Shown piece after piece: positions 9,981 through 20,792 of a DNA stretch of 64,000 nt (positions are counted from its first letter, which is position 1; each line of letters starts with the position of its first letter). The stretch comes from Meconema thalassinum (Eukaryota > Arthropoda > Insecta > Orthoptera > Tettigoniidae): positions 145,765,074 to 145,829,073 of the forward strand of contig OX336391.1 in NCBI GenBank assembly GCA_946902985.2. Direction: 5' to 3'. The position numbers and the translations under genes are program-made. The notes beneath the pieces were generated by a model. That model made no database searches. It saw nothing but the letters and a program-made list of their open reading frames with translations, and had not been told where the DNA came from.

Positions 9981-12900
9981 TGTGCCCGTCAGAGGAGTTG
10001 CCAGGATCGCCAACAACCGAAATGACTTCCCTCACATCTCATCCGCCGGGCCTAACTGCCGAGAGGATCAGGTGAACTTCCATACAGGCCAAAGCGGCAC
10101 GAGAATCCATCATCCACAGGGATCGTGGTACATGGTGACTAAAGGTCATAGACTGCCTAAGGAAAGGTTCACCTTACAAGCTAGATTGAGGAAAGAAACA
10201 TCCAGACTTATGTAAAACATCGTGAAAATTTATTGTAAAATTCACAAACCCCTATCCTAGTTCGGAGGGTTTCTATCGGCTAATCCGCAAGCTAATAGAT
10301 AATCAAAAATAAAGAGCAAGTCCCTACCTGAGAAGTTACAGTAAACCCTCGCGAAAGATCTATCTCACAATAATAAAAGCAACAACAGCAACACTAGGAA
10401 AATGGTACGGCGCAAAACCCTACATCAAGTTACAAGATCAAGCTAATATCGGAATTTACATTTAACAGGGTAGCAAAACAAATCTAAGTTAGGATGATAC
10501 CATTTTCTCATTTACATTTAATATTAATTCATCTAGCTAAGTCCTGCCAATTAGTTACAAAATTTACGGCGGTGACGTCCGTAATATCAAACAATTACAA
10601 TCAAAGCTATGTGACAAGCCATAAAAAACATCTAAAACACTCTTATAGACTGGGTGCTAATCAGCACACAAAAGGTGACATAGAGGATTTGTACACTTAT
10701 ACATCAATAAATCAATAAATACAAGACCACAGGTTTATTCAAAGCCTACCTACACCTTGGTTTACCGTTTGTAAGCCATAGTCATTTAACGTGTGTAATT
10801 ACGGTGACGACTGCGTAGTGAAGACTACGTCTAACATCGTATGGCCTGCGCTCCTCCAGCTACGAACTAAAGGTTCGAGCAAGCCTCTGTCACTACAAAA
10901 AGTGTGAGCTGTCCTAAAGTCATTTCCTCCAGGAAATACTTTCATTGGGACGGCCATGTCAGCAGGTTCCAAATGCAATTGAACAAGGTTAAATAGAAAG
11001 GATTCGTTAGTTATATTTTGTTTATCAAAATTATGCGTTTTATTATTAAGATGTCGGTTTAAATTATCGTTGGTTTATGGCGAATAACAGCTGACTAGCT
11101 TGGCACGGAGCGTCTCTGAGAGATCATCTCTGCCATAGAGCCTCGACTCAAAAGTCGGAATACAATCAACGAGCAATAACAACTCGGACACACAATAACA
11201 CAAGTTACCAGCGGCGCACAGCTCGCGTTCAATAACTCTGGGACGGGCCTGGACACATCAGTTACCCTCCCTAAATATCTGGTCGACGGGAACAGTCCCA
11301 GACACGGTACACAAAATACCTTCACACATGAAAAAACCCTCATCACGGGGCTAGCCTCCAACATAAAATAAGAATCCTGACATTACTGTACTCGTCGAAA
11401 CAACGGTACACGCAAAAGGCGTTTAACTAACAAATGACAATCTAAAGGACATGTGAGCAGATACAGGAATGGACTCTGGGTTCCATGAGCTATCAATGCA
11501 ATGAAAATTAAATGAATGCTACAAGCATTCTGTTCTGTGTTAACATAAGTCTGTGTCTCTTGGAAGCAAGCGCTCTCACTCGTGCATTGGGAAATATTCA
11601 CAAACCTGTCTGAGTCACAGCAAGTTGCAGGCTCCCTGCACTATTAGACACAACACGTTGACTGGGCCGGTAATTCAGGCAAGAAAATAACTATGAAACT
11701 GGCCTCATAATAATACCTTTACCATAGGTTATAAACATCAAAGAATGTGTGCATTAAGAGCATGCTATAAAGCTGAATACAAACATATAACTCTGTCTTT
11801 CATAGGAAAGACGTTTAAAAGATAGCGATGTCACTCATTGCTGGAGCTCTTTGCTCTCAAAGATAAAATACTTCATTAGTTTCTTGTATCAAACATTCAA
11901 ATAATCACGTGTCATCACACTTGACACAAACAAAATAATATTAGGGCGCAAACTCCACTCTGCTGGATTTGCTTAATGATACGTTGGAAACTGGGTTCGA
12001 TGCTAGGCTACAACGAAACATCCCTTTTACTTACAAGGTCTACACTTGACCTGGATGGCTTCTGAGCACATCATGAATGAAATATAAATGCAGTTACAAA
12101 ACTGGTAATTACAGTCGATTACCTAAATGATACGACTTCTCTAATGAAGTCAGGGGCGTAACATTGACTGTCTGCTATGAGTGCAGTTAAAGAATTATGA
12201 TCATGGCATCAGTTTGCCGTAACAGGAGTCTGCTAAGACTCGAAAATCACCCCAGATAGGGTTAAACAAAGTAGCCTAAAAATGACTACAGTCACGTTTA
12301 GCAATAGACGAGAATTGGCGTCCTATGACGTCCATCAGGTTGCACCAGGGTTGAACAAAATATCAAACACAAGGGTGGCTCACAATCACTGTAATAAATG
12401 ACATCTAATTATACTAAATACATTCCCTACCTATGAAATGGCTGTCACTAAGTTCGGCTGATTTACAGTCTACACTAATCTAACTATACCACCAATGACT
12501 AGAACAAAGAAGGGTTGTACAAACTCACGATATGAAGGAGCCCACACTTAGCTCTCTGTCCAACGACAAGGGTTCAACGAAAGCACCTCTGGCTTTCATT
12601 ATTGGCATCGTCCGTATCAGAACTTCCATCTTGGCTCTCCTAAAGACCAGGGTTCGGTCTGTCCCTGTAGTTGACATCGTGAATGGGTTGGACATGCCTA
12701 GGAAAGGCATCCTCGACTCCTTCCTTCTCGTTCGACGTTCTAGAAGTTCCACATCATGCTCGTTCCATCCGAGATATCTCCCTCATACCATAACGGTACT
12801 TAGCCCATCATCTCCGACTCGAACATGGTGTTATAAATGTCGAACACGTGGTCGGTAATGTTAGACATCATGTATTCCATTAGTACTTGAAAATTGCGGT

Positions 12901-13943
12901 GTGCTTTGTAGCTATCACAGGCGTTACACATATATTTAGCAACACTGCCTCTACACTTTGCAGATATCATTAATAAATGGCCATGCACTGATCTGCTGGT
13001 TCACACGTGCACAGACTCTACTTTTGCAATCACGTGGCATCCGTGAAATAGGCGTCGATTTCTGGCGGATAAATCCACCGTAGCAATTTATATACGAAAG
13101 GGTTTTAATATCACACTCGTTCAATGTAACTTTGTCACAGTTATTGGTATATTTAACACTAGGCTTGAGCCCTCCACAAATCACGTGGGTACAAAATGTG
13201 GTGCTACAGAATCGTAGAAAATTCACAATATATTTTAAATACGTTCACAATGCAATTTGTGCTGATCACTACACTGTACAAATTGTGATGCACAGTACGA
13301 TGGTGCTCGATGACACTTGATAAATATTTCTTCGCTAAAAAGCGGACTGTTTCCACGTCTTACATGACGGATATTATAACACGCCTCAACAGGGCGGATT
13401 CTCCTGACGTAGTGCTGATCACTACACTTTTAACAATTGTGATGCACAATACGATGGTGCTCGATGACACTTGATAAATATTTCTTCGCTAAAAAGCGGA
13501 CATTTCCCACGTCTAACACGACGGGTATTTCAACACGCCTCAACAGGGTGGATTCTCCTGACGTAGTGCACGGAACTGCGTTCCTCGTGGAATCAAGTCG
13601 TCAAACTAAGTCGTTGAGCGACTATTTACATTCCTCCTTGTATATCTGCAATGATATTACCATACCTTAAAGTGGAAAAACATTCTCCAAAATGTTTCAA
13701 TAATACTGAATGACGAAATGGAATATTTTGAGTCTCGTAGAAAGGTAAAGTTGATTAATAAGACCTCAGATAAATAATTAGCCGACTTCACCAAAGTCAA
13801 AAGTGCGATCCTTTGCTACTCCAAAGAGAATAGTATAAGCTCTCAGCTTCTGGTTGCTTTCAGGGTATGTTCAAAGGTAATACATCCCATCATAAATGTA
13901 TTGTCATGAAAAATATCACATGAACCTTAGCTCAGCGGGTTCA
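9981..13943 (-). repeat. Long terminal repeat (5' LTR in element orientation)
   Basis: 3,963 bp, collinear with 2,292-6,251 with scattered substitutions and small indels (for example an extra CGG-type insertion near 10,046). On the minus strand this copy would supply the promoter. No TATA or start site could be assigned with confidence. Confidence 0.9.
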
Positions 13944-13973
13944 CTATTGCTTCTCTTCATTAGCACTCGTCGA
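13944..13973 (-). mobile_element. RTE-like LINE fragment resuming after the LTR element
   Basis: Starts with the CTAT duplication, then 'CTTCTCTTCATTAGCA', continuing the LINE sequence broken at 2,291 (compare 17,478-17,507). Similarity ends near 13,973. Confidence 0.65.
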
Positions 13974-14333
13974 TCGTCGCAGGTCTGTCATAGTTTGAAA
14001 TCTTTGGAACAGGTGGAATGTCCTGAAGAAGATGTCTGTGCGTGGTATCTTTTAACGTGGGAATGCCGTTGCACATCAACAATCACACGGCCCTTCACAG
14101 GCTCAGAAACTGTCACCAGTGGAAAAGAGACTACGACGACTGGAATTTCCGAGAAAGCTGCAGCCTTCGTCCGCCTTTTCAACCGCTGGAGCTGAAATTA
14201 CCTTAGTGCTTCTTCGCTTGATTCGCCGTTGAGGATTTTTATGCCGTTGGCCATGGTTGGTTCATCCACCATTAGGGGAGGATTTACACCCCAAGGGCAA
14301 GAGAGTGCCCTAGTCTTCATCTGCTCATTGAAT
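13974..14333. other. Unassigned stretch before the LINE
   Basis: About 360 bases with no recognised gene. It may be the 5' UTR or ORF1 remnant of the LINE that follows, or the residue of another insertion. Both strands have short open frames without recognisable domains. Confidence 0.3.
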
Positions 14334-17023
14334 TTTGGAATCTTGTAGAGACGTATTCTACGGACATTGTCATTGCTACTGAATCTTGGTTATATGATGA
14401 TATAAATAGTAATGAAATAATTCGAGGGACCCACGAAAAGTACAGAAGGGATCGGGGGAAGCGAGGTGGTGGGCTATTTATTTGTGTGCGCAAAGATATA
14501 GCTAGTTTCTTAAAGTGGGCTGATACGGATCATGAAATGTTATGTGTACAAATTTCGGATAAAGAGAATAAATTCCCTCTTCAGGTGAAGAGATAACCGA
14601 AAGATAACTTTTCGCTTCTAGACACACTGTATGATAATCCTTGTACGGGTAATGCTATGAAAAAGTGCATAATAATTGCCGGAGATTTAAACCTCCCCAA
14701 AGTAGACTGGTCTGGTGAGTCAACTAGCTGTGGTCAAGCTCAGAGTGCGGCAAACAAATTCTTAAGGGAGGGGGGATTTTCCCAAGTAGTTGACTTCCCA
14801 ACTAGAGGCAATAATACCTTAGATGTTTATCTGGTAAGGCCTGTAGAACTGTATATTAACTGTCTGAAAGTACCAGGAATTAGTGACCATTCTGGGGTTG
14901 AATTAAATATTAGTTACGGTGACATTACAAAATTAGACTCTGATGTAGCAAATAAGATCATATTCCAGTATCGCAGGGCGGAACAGGACAAATTTCAGGG
15001 GTTATTGAATGAGCTATTTGTAGGATGGGCATCGGAAGGAAATCACATTAATATCCTGTGGACTAACTTTTTGAAAATTTTAAATAGCGCTATTGATAAA
15101 TTTGTTCCATTTAAATTACTGAAACAAAACCCAGATCCTGAGTATTACACACGGGAAATCAGGAGTCCTAAACGGAAAATTAGGAAATTATACAATAAAA
15201 GACATGATAGTGACAAGTATATGTTGAAATTTAAGTCCTTATCAAGAGAGCTCGTCTTAAAAAAGAGGGCTGCTCATGACAATTATATGCAAGGTTTAGT
15301 TGGTTCGGGAGGCGATGGGTGGAAAAAAAAATACAGTTATGTTAGGAGAAGAAAGGGAAATTCAAATAATTTGTCGATGATAATGTCCGGTGACGGTAAA
15401 TTAATTACTGAGAAGCAGGCCATTGCTAATGAATTAAATGTCTTTTATGGTAGTGTGTTCAATAAATCCAATAGCTGTGTGTTGGACCTTAACTGTGAAT
15501 CAGGGGCTCCACTTCTCCAAATAAACCAGTCAGCAATTGTAAAGCTAATACAAAAATTACGTTACAATATATCGAAGGGTCCTGATAATATTGTTAGTGA
15601 AGTACTTAAACTAGAAGGTAGGACCGTGACACGATACTTAGAGGTGATGTTTAATGTGTCCATAAACAATGCGCAAATCCCGGATGACTGGAAAAGAGCT
15701 ACGGTAGTCCCAATATTTAAGGGAGGGAGCAGACTTGAATTGGGCAACTACAGGCCGGTTAGTCTTACGTGCATCGTTTGTAAACAGATGGAACAACTCA
15801 TTTGTGACTACTTGAGGGAACAGTGGGAAACATTATCATGGTATAATGATAGGCAACATGGATTTCGGAAAGGTTACTCATGCGAGAGTCAGATGCTATC
15901 ACTTTTTCAAGATATTAGCGAATCGTTAGACGATGGAGTTTCAGTCGACGCCGTAGTTATAGATTTTGCGAAGGCATTTGATGTCGTGCCGCATGGCATG
16001 CTACTCCATAAATTAGCTTCGACGAAGATTGATAGAAGAGTAATTTTATGGATCCAAGAATTTTTGACGGGTCGTTCCCAGAAAGTGAAAGTTGAAGGCC
16101 GATTCTCGGATGAAATTACCGTAACGTCGGGTATCCCTCAGGGCAGCGTAATCGGACCTTTTTTATTTTTGGCGTTTATAAATGACTTACCAAATGGGAT
16201 TCGCAGTGACTGTCGATTGTTTGCGGATGATTGTGTAATATATCGAAAGATACATGACTCACAAGACAATGCAATACGTCAAGATGACCTGAACCTGGTC
16301 TATAAGTGGGCGATTGAAAATAAAATGAAAATAAACACAAGAAAATGTAGTCTAATAAATATAGGGAAAGTACGAAGGCAATATTTTCAATATAACATTG
16401 GCTCGGAAATTCTTGTAGAAGAAGATTCTTGCAAATATTTGGGCGTTCACGTAAGAAATGATATGAAATGGAGTAGTCATATCGGATGTGTAGTTTCTAA
16501 AGCTTACAAATCCCTGCACTTTGTAATGAGGGTATTAAAAGGAAGTAGTACATCTGCTAAACAATTAGGATATTTGTCACTTGTAAGACCTATTCTGGAA
16601 TACGCCTCGGCGGTTTGGGATCCATATCAAGTAGGGCTCATAAATGAGTTGGAAATGGTACAAAGAAAGGCCGCTAGATTTGTGCTCAGTGACTTTAATC
16701 CCAGGAGCAGTGTGAGCCGTATGTTAAAGAAACTTGGGTGGGAATCACTTGAGGCTAGGAGAATGAAATCTAGACTCTGCGCTATGTACAACACGTATAC
16801 AAATCAACCAGCATGGGGTGAGCTTAGCAAACGTATGGAAAAGCCCACTTACATGGGTAGGAGCGATCACCCTTTCAAAGTTAAGGGCCGACCACAGCGA
16901 ACAAATTATGGTAAATATTCTTTCGTAAACCGTGCCATTGATAATTGGAACTCTCTACCTGCCGCAGTCTTAGAGCCTTTTCCCAAACATATAGGTGTGT
17001 TTAAGAAAAGACTGACTATTTGA
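14334..17023 (+). pseudogene. LINE ORF2: AP-type endonuclease plus reverse transcriptase
   Basis: A 788-codon frame from 14,657 to 17,023. The same frame extends upstream to about 14,334 across a single TAA at 14,594-14,596, next to what looks like a small deletion in the endonuclease. Endonuclease parts visible are 'IATESWLYDD' upstream and 'IIIAGDLNLPKVDW' near codon 5 of the main frame. Reverse transcriptase blocks follow in order: 'NYRPVSLTCIVCKQME', 'QHGFRKGYSCESQ', 'VVIDFAKAFDVVPH', 'SGIPQGSVIGPFLF' and the catalytic 'RLFADDC'. The C-terminal thumb-like region runs to the stop. The protein would nick target DNA and copy its own RNA there. The RT core looks intact, but the endonuclease break makes this copy probably inactive. 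Confidence 0.85.
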
Positions 17024-17140
17024 GTAAATACTCCAGTTTAATTGTTAGTGAATTGTTATGTACAATTATTTATTTGTTATGCATATCTAATTTTCCACCG
17101 GGGGACACACCCCCAATTACAAATAAACGAATGAATGAAA
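14334..17140 (+). mobile_element. CR1/Jockey-group LINE, 5' truncated
   Basis: Contains an endonuclease remnant, a complete reverse transcriptase and a 3' end reading 'CCGGGGGACACACCCCC' (a short hairpin), then 'AATAAACGAATGAATGA' and an A run. ORF1 was not found. No target duplication was identified with confidence. Confidence 0.8.
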
Positions 17141-17254
17141 AAAAAATCGTCTTCAAAGGAAGCCGAGGGCATGATGGAAGGGAACTCTTATCCCGGGAGT
17201 TTCGCAGGTGAGGTTGACATTTGAGTAGAGAGTTTTCTACCTCTTGTTGTTGTT
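17141..17254. other. Short unassigned spacer
   Basis: About 110 bases between the LINE A run and the (TTG)n tract at 17,242-17,262. Nothing recognised. Confidence 0.3.
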
Positions 17255-17870
17255 GTTGTTGTTTGAGTTTTCAGTCATTTGAATGGTTTGATACTGCGCT
17301 CCATGCCTCCCTGTCCTGAGCTAATCGTTTCATCTCTATATAGCTACCACACCTACATCCGAGGCAATCTGTTTAAGATTTAACTTTGGTCTATCCCTAC
17401 AGTTCTTCTCCTCGATACTTTCTTCCATAACTAAGCTTCCTATTCCTGGGTGTCTTAGTATGTGTCCTACCAACCTATCTCTTCTCTTCATTAGCAGTCG
17501 CCAGAAAAATCTCTCCTCTCCCACTCGTCTTAATACCTCTTTGTGTGTAACCCTACCTACCCATCTGATCTTCATCATTCTCCTGTAACACCACATTTCA
17601 AACGCTTCTATTCTCCTCTTTTGTGCTGCTCCAACAGTCCAAGTTTCACTTCCATAGAGTGACACGCTCCAGACAAAGGCTTTCAAAAATGACTTCCTAA
17701 TATCTAAATCTATATTCGATGTCAACAGATTCCTATTTTTTTTTTTTTTTTTTTTTTTTTAGAAATGCTTTCCTTGCTTGAGCCAACCCAGTTCTTATAT
17801 CCTCTTTGCTTCGTCCATCACCCTTTACACACCATAAAATAATATTTAGCACTGTCCAGTCGCTCTGTGG
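17255..17870 (-). pseudogene. RTE-like LINE, C-terminal RT fragment
   Basis: On the minus strand 129 codons (17,725-17,336) include 'KAFVWSVSLYGSETWTV', 'FEMWCYRRMMKIRW' and 'RRDRLVGHILRH', the conserved C-terminal region of RTE-like and related LINE polymerases. Further upstream, across 17,761-17,830, the translation 'GDGRSKEDIRTGLAQARKAF' continues the same protein. A run of about 25 T (17,736-17,760) interrupts the Lys codons between them. The LINE 3' end carries (TTG)n at 17,242-17,262. A homologous copy is the target of the LTR insertion at 2,085-2,291. Confidence 0.75.
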
Positions 17871-18650
17871 CAATGTTTTTGTATTGTTGAGTTGATGACA
17901 GGCGGTAATTGTTGAACACTATGATGGTGAACAATGGCTAATAAACAACTGAATGAATGGGCACGCGTTGGCAATGTCATGTGCTACCTGTGAAACTCCA
18001 GCCAATAGGAGCTCACAGGTTGTGATTTTATATCGCTCCGGACAAATCCGCCAGATTCTTTCTTTCTAAATACAGGGTAGTCAGGCAATTTACCAGCCTG
18101 AACTAGGGTTCTAATTCTGATAGAGCTGTACGTCAGCCATACAACGAGGCGCCATATTCTTCGTGGCCACAATGCTCTGTCTAGCATTCAAATGAGCTTC
18201 AATCAGTAGACGCTACCGTGCACTTTGCTCCTAAGCGGGCGAGCAGAGATACTACCCGCAGCTCATTGCTTCCTGTGTCAGGCAAAACGTTTCTGGTTGT
18301 CTATGATCGGTCACTTGCATAATATACTGCCCATAGTACATTTCTTCTTGCGACATGTAGGCGAACTTTTCGCCCTAACGTTGTAAGTGTTCATTGTGAA
18401 TAACGAGTCCCCTCGGATGTTATTCATGGAATAAATATCTACTTAGTATAAAACGAAGTCCCCGATTCTTGGATGTCACGGGTAATCTCGATATCCACCG
18501 GATGGATTTTGATGCGGCTTTCACCAATCTGTAAAGGATATCTCAGGGAGATTTCTGCAGAAAATAATTTATTTATGATCACAGGAAGCCAAGCAGTAAT
18601 GATTTCAGGAAAAATTCGAAAAATAACCTGGCGTCCGTACAGCTTTTAAG
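17871..18650. other. Intergenic, nothing recognised
   Basis: No open frame with a recognisable domain and no clear repeat structure other than AT-rich stretches. Confidence 0.4.
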
Positions 18651-18654
18651 CTTA

Positions 18655-18890
18655 GGCTTAAGCTCATCGATAGCAGTTCAAGGTCAAAATTAGGGTGCTC
18701 CAAGGGTCAATAACACAGGACACGTATTAATACAGTCATTCAACTGGCCAAGTGAACGCCAGATGGCGCCTCCCTCAGTCGAGTCTTGGGCTCAACGATA
18801 CCAGTTCAAGGTCAACATTAGGGAGCTCCAAGGGTCAATAACACAGGACACGTATTAATACAGTCATTCAACTGGCCAAGTGAACTGGGC
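18655..18890. repeat. Tandem pair of ~120-bp repeats with TCAAGGTCA
   Basis: Two copies of a unit with 'AGTTCAAGGTCA', 'CTCCAAGGGTCAATAACACA' and 'GGACACGTATTAATACAGTC'. The spacing is about 120 bp. A third, dispersed copy lies at 20,336-20,440. Each carries TCAAGGTCA, the extended half-site bound by FTZ-F1/SF-1 and ERR-type nuclear receptors; function here is only a possibility. Confidence 0.7.
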
Positions 18891-19477
18891 AAACCGTTCA
18901 AAATATCAATATAGGCTACTATTAGTGTAAGAATTGTTCAGCATGAAAAGCTGTTCTACAATAAACTCCGTGAGAGCATTACCGTATGTCTCTCTTCAAT
19001 ACATCGCCCACTATAAGCGTTTTTACGTTTTCATTTATTCCAACAATTTCCATTCAGTTACTGTTGCGAACTTTTCGCTCCACAAAATACACAGTCAAGT
19101 TAAGATTGGACGGAAGGGGGATTTGTGTTTCATGCACCTCGCCATTCTTAAATTATGTCTGACAAGAATTTGTTGCACATGCATCTCCATGACAATATAA
19201 TTGATAGTCCCGTCAGTGATTTTAACCCATCCTGCCGAGACGTAAAACGGATATAGGTCGTGGTTCATTGACATCGAAAGAAAGAGCGCTTATCACGTAA
19301 TGCATTCATTTACCTTACTGTTCCCGGGCTAGTACATAAATAAATATATAAATAAATTGGCAAACGAAATTCGTCAATCTGTTTCAACATCCTAATAACT
19401 ATTGAAACCGATAAAATCCGTTAAAATGGCAACCTTTTAGATTAAATGTAAAATAGGGAAAACCAGACCTAACTCAG

Positions 19478-19620
19478 GAATCCCTCGCAGTCGTCAACTC
19501 CTGAACTTGCCAGCGGTGAGTTCTTGAGGGTGTGACGTTATCCAGTATTCTCAATGTATAATAGGACTACACCCCCTGCTTCCTTTAGGGTCTTGTTCAG
19601 AAGGAAGGAGATACATGAAA
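19478..19620. repeat. Dispersed repeat, same family as 200-960
   Basis: Shows 'AGGAATCCCTCG', 'GTCAACTCCTGAACTTGCC' and 'TTGAGGGTGTGACGTTATCC', close to 529-600. Confidence 0.55.
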
Positions 19621-19844
19621 CTAGCAATTTGTACTTTTCAGTTGGTCAACCCGCTTTTACTCAATTTAATCAGGCGGATTAGCTATGTAGCCTACATAAC
19701 ACTTTTTCCAGAAAAATAAATCCATTAATATTACTCACTGATAAAGGGGGATATGCCTCAGCATATCGTCAACTGAGTCAAGTATGAACACCTGTGTGAC
19801 GACTGGGCCTCAAAAATATAAGAGTTAAGCATTCATAACCTTAA

Positions 19845-20090
19845 GTGAAATTCTTTGTGAACATCATTAATGTAAATAAAAGATATATGGAGTACAGCCG
19901 AATGAAATCAGAAACCCATATGGACGTCAAATTGTCAGGTAAAAACCTTAAGGATGTAGGAGACCTCTACTACTTAAGAATCAAAATAACATGTGATGGG
20001 CGAAGACAACAGGATATTAAATGTAGGTTGGCTCAGGCAAGGAAAAAATTTCTACAGAAAATAAATTTGAGCCCAACGGAAGTGAGTTAA
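19845..20090 (+). pseudogene. RTE-like LINE fragment
   Basis: 81 codons with 'YLRIKITCDGRRQQDIKC' and 'RLAQARKKFLQK', matching the polymerase region just upstream of that preserved at 17,336-17,830. Both ends are broken. It is followed directly by a copy of the 200-960 repeat family at 20,095-20,170. Confidence 0.7.
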
Positions 20091-20094
20091 GCGA

Positions 20095-20170
20095 TGCTGT
20101 GCTCAGCTGGAGTCCCACGGTCGCTAACCCACGTCCCACTATTTGTGATCCCCTGAGGGGTGAGTAGTGA
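20095..20170. repeat. Dispersed repeat, same family as 200-960
   Basis: 'CTCAGCTGGAGTCCCACGG' and 'GATCCCCTGAGGGG' parallel 881-945. Confidence 0.5.
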
Positions 20171-20335
20171 GCCACTGTAGGTGGAACGAATGAATGCTCT
20201 CAATGTCAGCGTTGATTTGCTTTACGTATATTCTGTAAGTCGACAGATCCGTGACACTCCCAATTACTTCACCTCATTCTCAATTCCGCCACACAATGCT
20301 TAGACTCTCCCCGACGCGCCAGTGACGTCAAGCTC

Positions 20336-20440
20336 CAGATGGCGCCTCCCTCGTCGCGTCTTGGGCTCACAGATAGCAGTTCAAGGTCAACATTAGGGTG
20401 CTCCAAGGGTCAATAACACAGAACACGTATTAAAACAGTC
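20336..20440. repeat. Third copy of the TCAAGGTCA repeat
   Basis: Closely matches the units at 18,655-18,890, including the shared preceding motif 'AGATGGCGCCTCCCTC' also present at 18,761-18,776. Confidence 0.65.
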
Positions 20441-20792
20441 TGTCGATACCTCATGTAACTCTTGTTTTCTTTCGTCCAGGTGCGGCGATATTAGGATATC
20501 CGAGGCCTTCTATTTGTAGCCTTAGTACACTAGTGTCCAAAAGTTCAGTATAAGTTACGAATAAGCAGGGCAACAGGAAATAGACCGTAAACCGCATATT
20601 ATGCACCTACCAATCTTACGCGTTCGCTCTGTATATGAAAGGAGTATTCCCTGCTTTGACTAGCGGCGTAAACGCAAGATAAACACAGCCAGTGCATGCG
20701 CCCCATATTCCCTCAGTCGTGTTTGGCCTATTATAGTGTGCGGAGTGTAGCCTCGTGGTGAACGTAGCAACATAACGGTACAACGACGCCAT

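Larger units (their letters stand above)
2292..13943 (-). mobile_element. Non-autonomous LTR retrotransposon with ~4-kb LTRs
   Basis: An 11,652-bp element bounded by two near-identical direct repeats that start TGTGCCCGTC and end GCGGGTTCA, i.e. TG...CA termini. It is flanked by the 4-bp duplication CTAT (2,288-2,291 and 13,944-13,947), typical of Gypsy-type integration. Orientation is minus, set by Gag, by the protease and by a tRNA-Lys-like primer site beside the right-hand LTR. The interior (6,252-9,980) is only 3.7 kb and holds Gag plus protease. Reverse transcriptase, RNase H and the integrase core are absent, so any mobilisation would need a helper element. The LTRs differ by eye at only about one or two positions per hundred, so the insertion is fairly young. 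Confidence 0.9.

Noticed and set aside
2292..13943. Endogenous retrovirus with env
   Set aside because: No reverse transcriptase, integrase core or envelope-like frame is present; the interior is Gag and protease only.
17242..17262. (TTG)n tract as an independent feature of interest
   Set aside because: It is best explained as the short tandem repeat at the 3' end of the adjoining RTE-like LINE fragment.
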